The translations under genes were made by a program, and so were the position numbers. This document shows, in pieces, positions 27,123 through 38,732 of a stretch of DNA of 64,000 bases. The notes below the pieces were generated by a model. The model had not been told where the DNA came from, ran no database searches, and saw only the letters and a program-made list of their open reading frames with translations. Numbering within the stretch: the first letter of the stretch is position 1; each line of letters begins with the position of its first letter. Source of the stretch: Paracidovorax avenae (GTDB lineage: Bacteria > Pseudomonadota > Gammaproteobacteria > Burkholderiales > Burkholderiaceae_C); contig NZ_CP156079.1 of the NCBI RefSeq assembly GCF_040892545.1, positions 2,825,501 to 2,889,500 of the forward strand, read 5' to 3'.

Positions 27123-27785
27123 TCACGGTGCGAGGCGCTCGCGCATCCAGGTGCCCTGGGTTTCCGCCCGATAGCAAAGGCGATCGTGCAGGCGGCTCTT
27201 GCGTCCCTGCCAGAACTCCCAGCGGTCGGGTTGCAGACGATAGCCGCCCCAGTGCGGCGGGCGGGGCGGCTGCAGCAGGAACTGCGCACCGTATTTCGCC
27301 GCATTGGCCACCAGCACGCCCCGGCCGGAGATCACCTCGCTCTGCGGGCTCGCCCAGGCGCCGATGCGCGAATCGAGCGGCCGGCTGGCGAAGTAGGCGT
27401 CGCTTTCGGCATCGCTCACTTTTTCGACCCGGCCCTCGATGCGCACCACGCGCTCGAGCTCGATCCAGTGGAACTGCAGGGCCGCGAACGGATTGCCGGC
27501 CAGCTGGCGGCCCTTGCGGCTTTCGTAATTGGTGTACCACACGATGCCGCGCTCGTCGTAGCCCTTGATGAGCACCACGCGCGTGCTCGGGCGCAGGTCC
27601 GCGCCCACGGTGGCCAGCGTCATGGCATTGGGTTCGGGCACCTGGGCGGCCACGGCTTCCTGCAGCCACTGGTCGAACTGCCGCAGTGGATCGGCATGCG
27701 AGGCCTCCTCGCCGAGCTCGGCGCGCTCGTAGCTCTTGCGCAGGTCGGCGATGGAGGACGACAACGGGGAGGAGGGGGAAGACAT
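27123..27785 (-). CDS. pdxH: Pyridoxamine 5'-phosphate oxidase
   Basis: A 220-residue FMN enzyme, close to the 218 residues of E. coli PdxH, which makes pyridoxal 5'-phosphate. Family motifs are present: [51 protein letters not shown] and the C-terminal RLAP. An alternative ATG lies 15 bases upstream (27800). It stands alone, convergent with the AEC permease gene. Confidence 0.95.
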   Translation of the reverse strand: MSSPSSPLSSSIADLRKSYERAELGEEASHADPLRQFDQWLQEAVAAQVPEPNAMTLATVGADLRPSTRVVLIKGYDERGIVWYTNYESRKGRQLAGNPFAALQFHWIELERVVRIEGRVEKVSDAESDAYFASRPLDSRIGAWASPQSEVISGRGVLVANAAKYGAQFLLQPPRPPHWGGYRLQPDRWEFWQGRKSRLHDRLCYRAETQGTWMRERLAP

Positions 27786-27840
27786 GCCGCGATTGTGCAT
27801 GCCTTCCGCCCGCCGCCGTGCCGCGCAGGGCCTGCCTGCG

Positions 27841-30009
27841 TCACACCGGTGCGGAATGGCGGCCCCGTTCTGCCATGCGCTGCATCAGGTCGCGCGTATC
27901 CACCTGCTCTCCGGGGCGCTCGTCGGGCACGCCGCGGAGGGCGCCCCAGCAGCGTGCGATCAGGTCGGTCACCCCGTTCATCGTGTTCACGATGGCCCGG
28001 CCGGCCGGGAAGGTCAGCGCCATGGCGGGGTGCTCGATGGCGCGCAGCTCTTCCTCGGTGATCTGGATGCTGGAAGTCTGCCCGGGCCGGGCCTGTGCCT
28101 GCTCAAGGCGCGCTATCGCCTTGTTGACGATCAGCTCGGTGATGAGGTTGTTTTTCTCTTCATCCGTGGTGAGACCGAAGACCCCCCCGAGGTGGTTGGC
28201 GGTCAGGATGCCCGTGCCCATGCTGAGCACCTCGGTGGGCGTGTTGACCATGATGGTGACGATCTTCTGCACCACCGGCTTGAGCACGTGGGTGCGGGAC
28301 ATGGTGTCGAAGGGCACGAAGCCGGCCAGCAGGCTGATGACCGAACCGATGCCCATCGAGTTGATGGCCAGCCCGTGGCCGGGCGCCACTTCCAGGGCGC
28401 CCTGCGTGTCCGCCATGGCGTGGTCTGCCAGCGCGCGCCGGGCCTGGGCCTCGCTGGATCCCGCGGCCAGCGCCACGTCGGGGGGCGGCAGGAAGCCATC
28501 GTTCATGCGCTGCAGGACCCCCGCCGCCATTTCGCCATGGGCCTGCGCGACTTCCCGCGGCACCATCGCCCCCGAGGTGGAGGCGGCGATCTGGTTGGTG
28601 GCCATGGTGACAGGCTCCATGGCCCATTGCTGCGTCAATTCGGCGACGTTGTTGGGAATCGCCCCGACGGCCGCGATGGATCCGGAGACCGCAGAGTCCT
28701 TCAGGTCGTCCATGAATTGCGCGAACGTTTCCGGCAGCAGGGGTTCGCCCTGGTATGTGCCGATCAGCCGCTTGATGATGAGGGAGTCCACGGTTTCCGC
28801 GAACAGCGCCGTGAGGGACGCCAGCAGCGCTTCCGTCATCTGGGTGGCGGGGTGGTCCTCGCCGAGCGCGGCGGCTACCTGCGCCTTCACCGCGCCCCAG
28901 GCCGCGACGTCCAGCAACAAGGCCAGCCCGCCGGCGCCCACGACGCTCGCCGCCATGCCCCAGCCCAGTGCGGGCGTGAATTGCTTGCGGCTCAGCACGG
29001 CATTGACGGCCTGTGCGCCCAGGCGCCCGCGGAGCTCGAGTGTGACGGGATCGCTGGCCCCCAGGCACCGGTTGACCAGCGCCTGCAGGCCCTCGTGGTC
29101 CGACTCGGCCCGGTAGCGCACGCCCTGCAGGAAGGCGAACGGGTGCTTTTCCGGGTTGCCCTCCAGCCCGGGAGCCGGAGCGGTGTGCGCGTCCTCGGCT
29201 TCGCTGGAAGGGTCCACGTCCTTGACGCTCACCGGGCGCAGCCGGGCGCCCTCGCCGAAGGCCGCCGTCCCTTTCTTGATCGCTTCGCGCGCCACGTAGG
29301 TGGAGAGCTGGATGTCGGCTTCCTCCGTTTCGCCGTCGGCGAGGCGGATCTCGCGCACCCGGCAGCCGGCGGAGAACTCCCAGGCGTTCAAAAGGATGTC
29401 CGCCTCCAGCGGCAGCCGCAGTTCGGTGAGATCCTGCAGGTCCAGACGGGCGGCCTCCTCGGGGTGCTTCGCCTGCACGTAGTTCAGGACGGCCTGGATC
29501 ACCTTGTTCCGGGATGTCAGGCGCTGGTCCGGCCCGCGGCCGACGATGCCCTCGATCGCCATGGGGTGCTGGAACTGGTCGGTGGAAATCACTTCCTTGA
29601 GCCGTGCGACGTAGGTATCCCGCTGCTCGCGGTTCAACTGCGCCTTCAGCACGGCCTGGCGCGCCAGCGTGGTCATGCGAATCTTCGCCTTGGCGGTCTG
29701 GAGGTCCTTGCCGGTGCAGCTGCGGTCCGCCGCCTTGAGACGAACATCCCCGAGCGCTGTCTCCCCTGCCAGCAGCCACCGGATCCGCGGCCGGACATGG
29801 CTCGAAGACTGGCCAGCCGGGGATGCCGGCTCGCCCGGCTCAGCCCCGGGGCGCTGCCGCAACAGCGGCTCGGTCAGGCCTCCGGGCGCATGCCGGCGGC
29901 TGCCGGCGGCCGCGGAGCGGGGCGAGGATGGCGGCGAAACGGAAGAAGGCGAAGCCTCCCCGGCAGGACTGCCCGTGCGGCGGAGAGAGGGAAATTGCAG
30001 AAAGGTCAT
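27841..30009 (-). CDS. Candidate type III effector of unknown function
   Basis: A 722-residue protein without a signal peptide. The first 50 residues are rich in Ser, Pro, Arg and Gly ([17 protein letters not shown]), typical of type III secretion leaders. The middle is mostly helical, with a small hydrophobic stretch near residues 345-370 ([20 protein letters not shown]) and later weakly hydrophobic segments ([20 protein letters not shown], near 555) that could touch membranes in the host. No catalytic motif was recognised. The strongest evidence is the perfect PIP box and correctly spaced -10 box upstream. Start ATG 30009 is chosen because the leader begins there; the frame is open a little further upstream. 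Confidence 0.75.
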   Translation of the reverse strand: MTFLQFPSLRRTGSPAGEASPSSVSPPSSPRSAAAGSRRHAPGGLTEPLLRQRPGAEPGEPASPAGQSSSHVRPRIRWLLAGETALGDVRLKAADRSCTGKDLQTAKAKIRMTTLARQAVLKAQLNREQRDTYVARLKEVISTDQFQHPMAIEGIVGRGPDQRLTSRNKVIQAVLNYVQAKHPEEAARLDLQDLTELRLPLEADILLNAWEFSAGCRVREIRLADGETEEADIQLSTYVAREAIKKGTAAFGEGARLRPVSVKDVDPSSEAEDAHTAPAPGLEGNPEKHPFAFLQGVRYRAESDHEGLQALVNRCLGASDPVTLELRGRLGAQAVNAVLSRKQFTPALGWGMAASVVGAGGLALLLDVAAWGAVKAQVAAALGEDHPATQMTEALLASLTALFAETVDSLIIKRLIGTYQGEPLLPETFAQFMDDLKDSAVSGSIAAVGAIPNNVAELTQQWAMEPVTMATNQIAASTSGAMVPREVAQAHGEMAAGVLQRMNDGFLPPPDVALAAGSSEAQARRALADHAMADTQGALEVAPGHGLAINSMGIGSVISLLAGFVPFDTMSRTHVLKPVVQKIVTIMVNTPTEVLSMGTGILTANHLGGVFGLTTDEEKNNLITELIVNKAIARLEQAQARPGQTSSIQITEEELRAIEHPAMALTFPAGRAIVNTMNGVTDLIARCWGALRGVPDERPGEQVDTRDLMQRMAERGRHSAPV

Positions 30010-30112
30010 GGTTTTCTTATCGGAAGGATCAGGCTGCGGGGCCGGCCTCTTGCGAGGCGCCGGGGAACGGCCGGACGGGCCGCCACAGCCTTGTTGATTG
30101 GCCGTTTGCCGC

Positions 30113-30118
30113 AATCTA
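30113..30118 (-). promoter_or_regulatory. -10 box of the HrpX-type promoter
   Basis: On the minus strand the hexamer TAGATT matches YANNNT and lies 30 bases downstream of the PIP box, which is the spacing described for HrpX-controlled promoters. Confidence 0.7.
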
Positions 30119-30148
30119 TTCCGATAGGTGAAATCTTCCCGCGCCCCG

Positions 30149-30173
30149 GCGAAGCAATGGTCGCGGGAGCGAA
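30149..30173 (-). promoter_or_regulatory. Perfect PIP box (HrpX target)
   Basis: On the minus strand TTCGC, 15 bases, TTCGC: an exact match to the consensus plant-inducible promoter. It lies in the gap between chaC and the candidate effector, about 140 bases before the effector start, with a -10 box at 30113-30118. Confidence 0.82.
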
Positions 30174-30195
30174 CGGCGCCGGTGGCGCAGGCCGG

Positions 30196-30831
30196 TCAGC
30201 CCGGGCTGGAATCCTGCGGGGAAAACCGCAGCAGCCGCGCGAGCGCGCGGTCCTCGATCCCCAGGCGGCGCAGGCCGTCGTAGGTGGCCTGTGCATACTG
30301 CAGCGTCGTGCCGTACCGACCGCTCGCTTCCGAGAAGATGCGCCGGTACTCGGCCTCCGACAACTCCCCCGTATGGTTGGGGCTGCTGCGCGAGAGCGTG
30401 AACGCCAGCGCCCGCACCGTGCCCAGTGGCGTGGAGCAGGGCAGCCAGCGCGGGTCGTATACGCCCGTGGGCATCTCGCGATGCCAGAGGTTGACCATCA
30501 CCTGCCGCGCATGCGCCCGCTCCACGCGGAAGACCATGCCCCGGCAGCTGCCGCCGGGGAACATGCCCAGCACCAGGCCCGGGCATTCGGGCGTGCCGCG
30601 GTTCACGCGGCTCCACATCTTCAGCGCGCGGTGCCAGCCATGCACGCGCGCGAGGCGCTGTTCGGCGAACTCGAAATCCGGGCGCCAGATGAGCGAGCCG
30701 TACCCGAAGATCCAGAGGTCCTGCGTGCCGCCCCATTCGGCGAGGGCGCGTTCCAGCATCGGGGCCGGATCGCGCAGCGGAGAGGGAAGGGCGGCCTGGG
30801 CCGCGCCACTACAATTCGCGGTTTCGTCCAT
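30196..30831 (-). CDS. chaC: Glutathione-specific gamma-glutamylcyclotransferase (ChaC)
   Basis: A 211-residue ChaC-family protein, which cleaves glutathione to 5-oxoproline and Cys-Gly. The nucleotide-like loop IFGYGSLIWRPDF near residue 40 and HREMPTGVYDPRW, with the expected catalytic glutamate, are present. An ATG 15 bases upstream (30846) is also possible; neither has a strong Shine-Dalgarno. The gene is divergent from the OmpA-domain gene. Confidence 0.9.
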   Translation of the reverse strand: MDETANCSGAAQAALPSPLRDPAPMLERALAEWGGTQDLWIFGYGSLIWRPDFEFAEQRLARVHGWHRALKMWSRVNRGTPECPGLVLGMFPGGSCRGMVFRVERAHARQVMVNLWHREMPTGVYDPRWLPCSTPLGTVRALAFTLSRSSPNHTGELSEAEYRRIFSEASGRYGTTLQYAQATYDGLRRLGIEDRALARLLRFSPQDSSPG

Positions 30832-30863
30832 CCCACCATTATTCATCTACGGAGTTTCCCATC

Positions 30864-31391
30864 ATGGCCTTCAGTTCTTCCGACGACGACAGCCAGCAAC
30901 GCTTCGCCCTCGGCTTCCTGTTCGCGATCATCGCCATCGTGGTATCCGCCGTGGTGGGCACCGTGGTGGTCCAGCGCGGCATCGCCCGCCCGGCGGCGGA
31001 TCCCGCGCCTGCCGCGGAAGTGGTGGCGCCTGCCGGCACGCTCGACATCGCCGGCAACGAGGTCGCGCGCGTGGTGGTGGCCGGCAGCGTGGTGAAGTTC
31101 TACTTCGCCTCCGGCCGCGCCGACCTCACGGCCGATGCCGCCCCGGCCATCGCCGACGTGGTGCGCGCCGTGAAGGACGGCAACCGCCGCGTGGTGATCT
31201 CGGGCTTCCACGACGCCGCGGGCGACGCCGCTGCCAACGCCGAGCTGGCCAAGCAGCGCGCCCAGGCCGTGCGCGACGCACTGGTGGCTGCCGGCGCGCC
31301 CGAGGACCGGATCGAGCTGCGCAAGCCCGAACTCGCCCAGGGCGACGGCAATGCCGCCGAAGCCCGCCGCGTGGAAGTGACGCTGGGCTGA
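30864..31391 (+). CDS. OmpA-domain protein, inner-membrane anchored
   Basis: A 175-residue protein with one N-terminal membrane segment (about residues 15-38, FALGFLFAIIAIVVSAVVG) and a C-terminal OmpA/MotB peptidoglycan-binding domain (about 70-175). The first strand reads VVKFYFASGRADL and RAQAVRDALVAAGAPEDRI fits the second half. The domain would face the periplasm and may bind peptidoglycan. A GGAG lies before the ATG. Confidence 0.85.
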   Translation: MAFSSSDDDSQQRFALGFLFAIIAIVVSAVVGTVVVQRGIARPAADPAPAAEVVAPAGTLDIAGNEVARVVVAGSVVKFYFASGRADLTADAAPAIADVVRAVKDGNRRVVISGFHDAAGDAAANAELAKQRAQAVRDALVAAGAPEDRIELRKPELAQGDGNAAEARRVEVTLG

Positions 31392-31420
31392 GCCGCCGGC
31401 CGGTGCAGGAAGCCATCGCA

Positions 31421-31912
31421 ATGACCGCCGTCAGGGCCTCGAAGGCGCTGCTGGTGCTGCTGGTGGCGCTGTTCTGCCTGCTCGTCGGCTACAACAACAT
31501 CGTCGACTACGGATCGAACTTCGAGTTCACCCGGCATGTCCTGCTCATGGACACGACGTTTCCGGGCAACCGGCTCATGGGGCGCGCGATCTCCTCGCCG
31601 CTCCTGCACCATGCCGCCTACTGGCTCATCATCGCAGGGGAACTGGTGACCGGAGCGTTGTGCCTGGCCGGTGCCATCGCACTCTTGCGGCAGTTGCGCG
31701 GTGCGCCCCCGGCCTTCGCCCGGGCCAAGGCGCTCGCGGTCTGCGGCCTGACGCTCGGCCTGGTCGTCTGGTTCTTCGGCTTCATGACCGTCGCGGGCGA
31801 ATGGTTCCTGATGTGGCAATCGACCCAGTGGAACGGCGTCGAATCCGCCTTCCGCTTCATCGTGTGCATTGGCGTGGTGCTGATCTACGTCGCGCAGAGC
31901 GAGAACGGCTAG
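31421..31912 (+). CDS. DUF2165-family small membrane protein
   Basis: A 163-residue integral membrane protein with four predicted membrane segments (starting SKALLVLLVALFCLLVGYNN and ending FRFIVCIGVVLIYVAQ). WFLMWQSTQWNG is characteristic of DUF2165 proteins. AGGAAG precedes the ATG at 31421. Function unknown; it follows the OmpA-domain gene by 29 bases and may be cotranscribed with it. Confidence 0.85.
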   Translation: MTAVRASKALLVLLVALFCLLVGYNNIVDYGSNFEFTRHVLLMDTTFPGNRLMGRAISSPLLHHAAYWLIIAGELVTGALCLAGAIALLRQLRGAPPAFARAKALAVCGLTLGLVVWFFGFMTVAGEWFLMWQSTQWNGVESAFRFIVCIGVVLIYVAQSENG

Positions 31913-31954
31913 CCGCTCCGCCGGGCTTTTTCCCCGGGCCGTACGCGCCCCATA

Positions 31955-32995
31955 TCAGGTGCTGCCACGCACGACCAGTTCGTAGTCGAGCGACACGCAG
32001 TGCCGTGCAGGCGGCGTACCGTGCATCAGCCCCAGCAGCATCGTGGCGCCCGCCCGCCCGACCTCGCCGCGCGGGGTCCGCACGGTGGTCAGGGGCGGCA
32101 CCATCTGGTCGCTGCCGGCCAGGTCATTGAAGCCGGCCACGGCCACCCGTTCCGGCACCGGCACGCCGCAGCGGCTGGCGGCCAGCAGCCCGCCCTGCGC
32201 GATGTCGTCGTTGCAGAAGAAGATCGCATCCACGTCCGGCGCGCGCCGCAGCGTTTCCTCGAACAGGCGCGCGCCCAGCGCGATGGAAGAGCCTTCGGGG
32301 CTCAGCATTTCCAGCTGCGGGTCGTACACCCCGGCCTCGCGCAGCGTGCGGCGGTAGCCCTCGGCGCGCTGCAGCGTGCGCGGGTCGAGCTGGGCGGCGC
32401 AGAACGCGATGCGCCGCCGGCCGCGCTCCAGCAGGTGGCGCGTGATGGCGGCGCCCGCTTCCAGCTGGGAGAAGCCCACGCAGTGCACGCCCGGCGCATC
32501 GCTGGTTTCCATGAGATGCACGCACGGCACGCCGCTGCGCGCGATCAGCTGGCGGGCGGCCTCGCTGCGGTCGAAACCGGTCACGAGCAGGCCCGCGGGC
32601 CGGTGGGGCAGGTAGGTGCGCAGCAGCACCTCTTCCTCGGCCGCATCGTAGTGGGTCACGCCGATCAGTGGCAGAAAGCCCTGCGGGAACAGCGTGCGAT
32701 GCACGGCTTCCAGCAGATCCACGAACAGCGTGTTCGACAGCATGGGCACCAGCACGAGCACCTGGGTGCTGCGCTGCGAGGCGAGGGCACGCGCCGCCGG
32801 ATCGGGCACATAGCCCAGTTCCTGCGCGGCTGCCTGCACGCGTTCTGCCAGGGCCGGGTCCACGCTGCGCTCGCGGCGCAGCGCGCGCGAGACGGTGATC
32901 GGGCTCACGCCCGCCAGCCGGGCCACGTCGTCCAGGGTGACGCGGCCGCTGGCGCGGCGGGTCCGTCGGGGGCGGGGCGGGGCGGAATCGTTCAA
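31955..32995 (-). CDS. gntR: LacI-family repressor, probable gluconate repressor GntR
   Basis: A 346-residue LacI/GalR-type repressor with the N-terminal helix-turn-helix (VTLDDVARLAGVSPITVSRA, about residues 19-38) and hinge, and a periplasmic-binding-like effector domain (about 75-340). It is divergent from gluconokinase and the TRAP transporter, so gluconate or 6-phosphogluconate is the likely inducer. Two identical palindromes of LacI type lie in and near the divergent promoter region. The start is a TTG at 32995, without Shine-Dalgarno, and is uncertain. Confidence 0.85.
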   Translation of the reverse strand: MNDSAPPRPRRTRRASGRVTLDDVARLAGVSPITVSRALRRERSVDPALAERVQAAAQELGYVPDPAARALASQRSTQVLVLVPMLSNTLFVDLLEAVHRTLFPQGFLPLIGVTHYDAAEEEVLLRTYLPHRPAGLLVTGFDRSEAARQLIARSGVPCVHLMETSDAPGVHCVGFSQLEAGAAITRHLLERGRRRIAFCAAQLDPRTLQRAEGYRRTLREAGVYDPQLEMLSPEGSSIALGARLFEETLRRAPDVDAIFFCNDDIAQGGLLAASRCGVPVPERVAVAGFNDLAGSDQMVPPLTTVRTPRGEVGRAGATMLLGLMHGTPPARHCVSLDYELVVRGST

Positions 32996-33034
32996 GGGTT
33001 AATCCGGATCGGTCTGGCGCTTATTGTGGTCTAG

Positions 33035-33046
33035 GATAGCGCTATC
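33035..33046. promoter_or_regulatory. LacI-type operator 1
   Basis: The perfect 12-base palindrome GATAGCGCTATC with central CG, typical of LacI/GntR operators, lies in the gap between the repressor gene and gntK. The same core recurs at 33153-33164, 118 bases away, so looping by a tetramer is possible. Confidence 0.75.
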
Positions 33047-33140
33047 TTGCTCAGGGTTAACGACAGGGCAAGGCGATTGACCTCATCCATTCGACGGAGA
33101 CGACGCGGCAGGCTTCCCCAAAGAGGCCTCCGCGATTTTT

Positions 33141-33770
33141 ATGAACTCAAAGGATAGCGCTATCCAAAGCAGGCACCTGTCCGCCGTGGTGGTGATGGGC
33201 GTCTCCGGCTGCGGCAAATCCAGTGTCGCGGCCGAGGCTGCCGCGCTGCTGGGCTGGACCCTGCACGAGGGCGATGCCTACCACTCGCCCGAAAGCGTCG
33301 CCAAGATGCGCGCGGGCCAGCCGCTCACCGACGAAGACCGGGCCGGCTGGCTGGACCGGCTCGCCCAGCTCCTGGCCCACGCTGTCCACCCCGGCGATGG
33401 CGCAGGGAAGGGCGGCATCGTGCTGACCTGCTCGGCGCTGCGCCGCCGCTACCGCGACCACCTGCGCGCCGCCGCGCCCGGGCTGCGCTTCGCCTTCCTG
33501 GAGCTCGACTACGACGAAGCGCTCGCGCGCGTCAGCCACCGGCCGGGCCACTTCTTCTCGCCCACGCTGGTCGCCAACCAGTTCGCCACGCTGGAGTCGC
33601 CGCGCGGCGAGCCCGGCGTGCTGGCGCTGGACGCCACGCGGTCCATCCACGACCTCGGCAGCGCCATCGCGCACTGGATGCACGGCGACGGCGGCGCAGA
33701 GGCTGCCGCGCCATTTTCCCCCGCCCCCGGCGCCCCTTGCGCGCCGGCCCCCTCCGGAGACACCCCATGA
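33141..33770 (+). CDS. gntK: Gluconokinase
   Basis: A 209-residue kinase with P-loop MGVSGCGKSS near residues 19-28, which phosphorylates gluconate to 6-phosphogluconate. DAYHSPESVAKMRAGQPLTDEDR and CSALRRRYRDHLR are typical of GntK. The C-terminal 30 residues are a Pro/Ala-rich tail. The first codons contain the second operator palindrome. There is no Shine-Dalgarno before the ATG at 33141, so the real start may lie nearer the P-loop. Its stop overlaps the DctQ start as ATGA. Confidence 0.9.
   Translation: MNSKDSAIQSRHLSAVVVMGVSGCGKSSVAAEAAALLGWTLHEGDAYHSPESVAKMRAGQPLTDEDRAGWLDRLAQLLAHAVHPGDGAGKGGIVLTCSALRRRYRDHLRAAAPGLRFAFLELDYDEALARVSHRPGHFFSPTLVANQFATLESPRGEPGVLALDATRSIHDLGSAIAHWMHGDGGAEAAAPFSPAPGAPCAPAPSGDTP
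33152..33165. promoter_or_regulatory. LacI-type operator 2, inside the gntK start
   Basis: The perfect 14-base palindrome GGATAGCGCTATCC lies 11 bases after the predicted gntK start codon, so it would encode KDSAI while serving as a roadblock or repression site. It shares the 12-base core with operator 1. Confidence 0.75.
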
Positions 33771-34288
33771 ACGACCACCCCGGCGCAGGCGCCCCCGCGC
33801 GCCGCAAACCCGCGCTCCAGCGCATCGCGGAGCATTTCATGGTGCTGGCCCTGGCCGGCATGGTCGTGGCCGTGTTCGTGAACGTGGTGCTGCGCTACGC
33901 GTTCGGCACCAGCATCGTGTCGTACGAAGAGATCTCGCGCCTGCTGTTCGTCTGGCTGGTGGCCGTGGGAGCCATCGTGGCCGCGTTCGAGGGCAAGCAC
34001 CTGGGCTTCGACATGCTCACCGCGCGCCTTTCGGGTGCGCCGCGCAAGGGGCTGTTCTGGGTGAGCCAGGCCCTGGTGGCGCTCTGCATGGTGCTGCTGC
34101 TGAAGGGATCGTGGGCGCAGGTGGTGGCGGGCATGGAGAGCTACAGCACCGTGCTGGGCTACCCGCTCGCGCTCGGCGCGGCAGCCACGCTGGTACTGGC
34201 GGCGGGCCTGCTCGTGGCGCTGGTGCTGGATCTCGTGCGCGGCCGGCCGGCCGGCGACGATGCGGGCGGCGACGCCACCATCGAGTGA
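33767..34288 (+). CDS. TRAP transporter small membrane subunit (DctQ)
   Basis: A 173-residue protein with four membrane segments, the small subunit of a TRAP transporter that links the binding protein to the large permease. RYAFGTSIVSYEEISRLLFVW is typical for DctQ. It overlaps gntK by four bases and precedes DctM by 10 bases, so the system belongs to the gluconate module. The substrate is probably gluconate or a related sugar acid, inferred from neighbours. Confidence 0.9.
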   Translation: MNDHPGAGAPARRKPALQRIAEHFMVLALAGMVVAVFVNVVLRYAFGTSIVSYEEISRLLFVWLVAVGAIVAAFEGKHLGFDMLTARLSGAPRKGLFWVSQALVALCMVLLLKGSWAQVVAGMESYSTVLGYPLALGAAATLVLAAGLLVALVLDLVRGRPAGDDAGGDATIE

Positions 34289-34298
34289 AGGAACCGCC

Positions 34299-35579
34299 AT
34301 GGTCGTGACCCTCATTTTCCTCGGCGTGCTGATCGGCGGCATGGCCATCGGCATGCCGATCGCCCAGTCGCTGATCCTGACCGGCGTTGCCCTGATGTGG
34401 CACCTGGACTTCTTCGATTCCCAGCTGCTGGCGCAGAACCTGCAGGCGGGCTTCGACAACTTCCCGCTGCTGGCGGTGCCGTTCTTCATCCTCGCAGGCG
34501 AGCTGATGAACGCGGGCGGGCTCTCGCGCCGCATCATCGACCTGGCGCGCGCCTTCGTCGGCCACATCCGCGGCGGCCTGGGCTTCGTGGCCATCGGCGC
34601 GGCGGTGCTGCTCGCATCGATGAGCGGCTCGGCCATCGCCGACACGGCGGCGCTCGCCACCATCCTGCTGCCGATGATGCGCCAGCAGAACTACCCAGCC
34701 AGCTACAGCGCCGGCCTGCTGGCCTCGGGCGGCATCATCGCTCCCATCATTCCGCCCTCGATGCCGTTCGTGATCTACGGCGTGACCACCAACACGTCGA
34801 TCAGCAAGCTGTTCCTGGCAGGCGTGTTCCCCGGGCTGATGATGGGCGTCTTCCTCATCCTCGCCTGGTGGTGGATCGCCCGCAAGCACCAGCTGCCGGC
34901 CATGGAGCGCGTGGCCTGGGGCGCGCGGATGCACGCGCTGCTGCACAGCTTCTGGGCCATGATGATGCCTGTCATCATCCTGGGCGGGCTCAAGGGCGGC
35001 ATCTTCACGCCCACCGAGGCCGCCGTGGTGGCCGCCGTGTATGCGCTCATCGTCTCGATGTTCGTCTATCGCGAAATGACGTGGGCCCGGCTCTACGAGG
35101 TGTTCCTGGCCGCGGGCAAGACCACCGCGGTGGTGATGTTCCTCTGTGGCGCGGCGACCGTCACCGCCTACATGATCACCCTGGCCGACCTGCCCAACCT
35201 GCTGGCCGACAGCTTCGCCGGCGTCATGGGCCACCCCATGCTGTTCATGGCGCTCATGATGGTGTTCCTGCTGGTGGTGGGCACGGCCATGGACCTCACG
35301 CCCACCATCCTGATCTTCGGCCCCGTGTGCGTGCCGCTCGCCGTCAAGGCCGGCATCGATCCGGTGTACTTCGGCTTCATGTTCATCTACGTGGGCTGCA
35401 TCGGCCTCATCACGCCGCCCGTGGGCACGGTGCAGAACGTGGTGGCCGGCGTGGGCAGGCTGCGCATGGAGACCGTCATCCGCGGCACCACGCCGTTCCT
35501 GCTGGTGTACGTGCTGCTGCTGGTCCTGTTCGTCATCTTCCCGCAGATGATCACCGCGCCGCTGGGCTGGATGCATTGA
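34299..35579 (+). CDS. TRAP transporter large permease (DctM)
   Basis: A 426-residue membrane protein of about 12 segments, the translocation subunit driven by a sodium or proton gradient. FFILAGELMNAGGLSRRIID, GGIIAPIIPPSMPFVIYG and the closing GCIGLITPPVGT are DctM hallmarks. AAGGAACC precedes the ATG at 34299. Confidence 0.95.
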   Translation: MVVTLIFLGVLIGGMAIGMPIAQSLILTGVALMWHLDFFDSQLLAQNLQAGFDNFPLLAVPFFILAGELMNAGGLSRRIIDLARAFVGHIRGGLGFVAIGAAVLLASMSGSAIADTAALATILLPMMRQQNYPASYSAGLLASGGIIAPIIPPSMPFVIYGVTTNTSISKLFLAGVFPGLMMGVFLILAWWWIARKHQLPAMERVAWGARMHALLHSFWAMMMPVIILGGLKGGIFTPTEAAVVAAVYALIVSMFVYREMTWARLYEVFLAAGKTTAVVMFLCGAATVTAYMITLADLPNLLADSFAGVMGHPMLFMALMMVFLLVVGTAMDLTPTILIFGPVCVPLAVKAGIDPVYFGFMFIYVGCIGLITPPVGTVQNVVAGVGRLRMETVIRGTTPFLLVYVLLLVLFVIFPQMITAPLGWMH

Positions 35580-35662
35580 GCCAGGCCGAGCCCTCCATCC
35601 GCCGGTCGCCACCCGTATTCACTGTTTTCGCTGATTTTCCGCTTTTTTCAGGAGACAACACC

Positions 35663-36679
35663 ATGCGCATCCGTTTCGCCCTCGCCACCCTCGTGGCCGC
35701 CATCGCCGCCAGCGGCGCGTCCGTCGCCCAGGCCCAGGATTTCAAGCCGCGCATCGTGCGCTTCGGCTACGGCCTCGTGGACAACTCCAACCAGGGCCGC
35801 GCCGTGCGCTTCTTCGCCCAGGAGGTCGAGAAGGCCACGGGCGGCAAGATGAAGGTGCGGGCCATCGGCAACGCCTCGCTCGGCTCCGACACTCAGATGC
35901 AGCAGGCGCTCATCGGCGGTGCGCAGGAGATGATGGTCGGCTCCACCGCCACCCTGGTCGGCATCGTGCCCGAGATGGCCGTGTGGGACACCCCCTTCCT
36001 CTTCGCCAACGTGAAGGAAGCCGACACGGTGCTCGACGGCCCCGTGGGCGAGAAGGTGAAGGCCAAGCTCGAACCGAAGGGCATGGTCGGCCTGGTCTAT
36101 TGGGAGAACGGCTTCCGCAACCTCACCAACAGCAAGCGGCCCGTCACGAAGCTGGAGGATATGGGCGACATCAAGCTGCGCGTGATGCAGAACAACGTGT
36201 TCCTCGACAGCTTCAAGGCCCTGGGTGCCAACGCCGTGCCGCTGCCGTTCTCCGAACTGTTCACCGCGCTGGAGACACGCGCCGTGGACGGGCAGGAGAA
36301 CCCCTTCAACACCGTGGTGTCGAGCAAGTTCTACGAGGTGCAGAAGTACCTCACCGTCACCAACCACGTCTATAGCCCGTGGATCGTCACGGTGAGCAAG
36401 AAGTGGTGGGACACCCTCAGCCCGGCCGAGAAGAAGGTGCTGCAGGACGCCGCCGTGAAGAGCCGCGACTTCGAGCGCAAGGACACGCGCGAAGAAGCCG
36501 CCAAGGCCCTGGCCGACCTGAAGACCAAGGGCATGCAGGTCAACGAACTGCCCGCCGCCGAAGCCAACCGCATGCGCGAGAAGCTCACCTCGGTGAACGC
36601 CGGCATCGCCAAGTCGGTGGGCCAGGAGACCTGGGACGCGGTGCAGGCCGCCGTCAAGCAGGCGCGCGGCGGCCAGTAA
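35663..36679 (+). CDS. TRAP transporter substrate-binding protein (DctP)
   Basis: A 338-residue periplasmic binding protein with a signal peptide (cleavage after SVAQAQ, near residue 24). The conserved arginine region [20 protein letters not shown] and the pocket segment [17 protein letters not shown] are typical of the DctP family, which binds sugar acids and other carboxylates. AGGAG lies before the ATG at 35663. It completes the TRAP system with DctQ and DctM; the ligand is inferred to be gluconate or similar. Confidence 0.93.
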   Translation: MRIRFALATLVAAIAASGASVAQAQDFKPRIVRFGYGLVDNSNQGRAVRFFAQEVEKATGGKMKVRAIGNASLGSDTQMQQALIGGAQEMMVGSTATLVGIVPEMAVWDTPFLFANVKEADTVLDGPVGEKVKAKLEPKGMVGLVYWENGFRNLTNSKRPVTKLEDMGDIKLRVMQNNVFLDSFKALGANAVPLPFSELFTALETRAVDGQENPFNTVVSSKFYEVQKYLTVTNHVYSPWIVTVSKKWWDTLSPAEKKVLQDAAVKSRDFERKDTREEAAKALADLKTKGMQVNELPAAEANRMREKLTSVNAGIAKSVGQETWDAVQAAVKQARGGQ

Positions 36680-36718
36680 GGCGACGGCGCGGGCCGGGCA
36701 GGGCGCGCGAACCAGTCA

Positions 36719-36740
36719 ATGCGGCCGGGCCCGGCCGCAT
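36719..36740. terminator. Strong GC palindrome after dctP
   Basis: ATGCGGCCGGG is followed directly by its exact complement CCCGGCCGCAT (11-base arms, no spacer), 40 bases after the dctP stop. It may stop or stabilise the TRAP transcript; no T-run follows, so an intrinsic terminator is not certain. Confidence 0.45.
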
Positions 36741-36878
36741 GCGGCAGCGGCCCTCGCATCGGCCTACACTCGTGGGTCATGCGAAAGGCGTACGATTCCT
36801 GACAGGGAGCCGCGGCCCTCCAGCGGCCTTCCTTCCCTCTACATATCGATCCTGCAAGGCACCGCCCCACACACCGCC

Positions 36879-38722
<1,844 letters not shown>

Positions 38723-38732
<10 letters not shown>

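Noticed and set aside
36719..36740. Calling the palindrome after dctP a definite intrinsic terminator.
   Set aside because: No T-run follows the stem, so it is listed with low confidence only.
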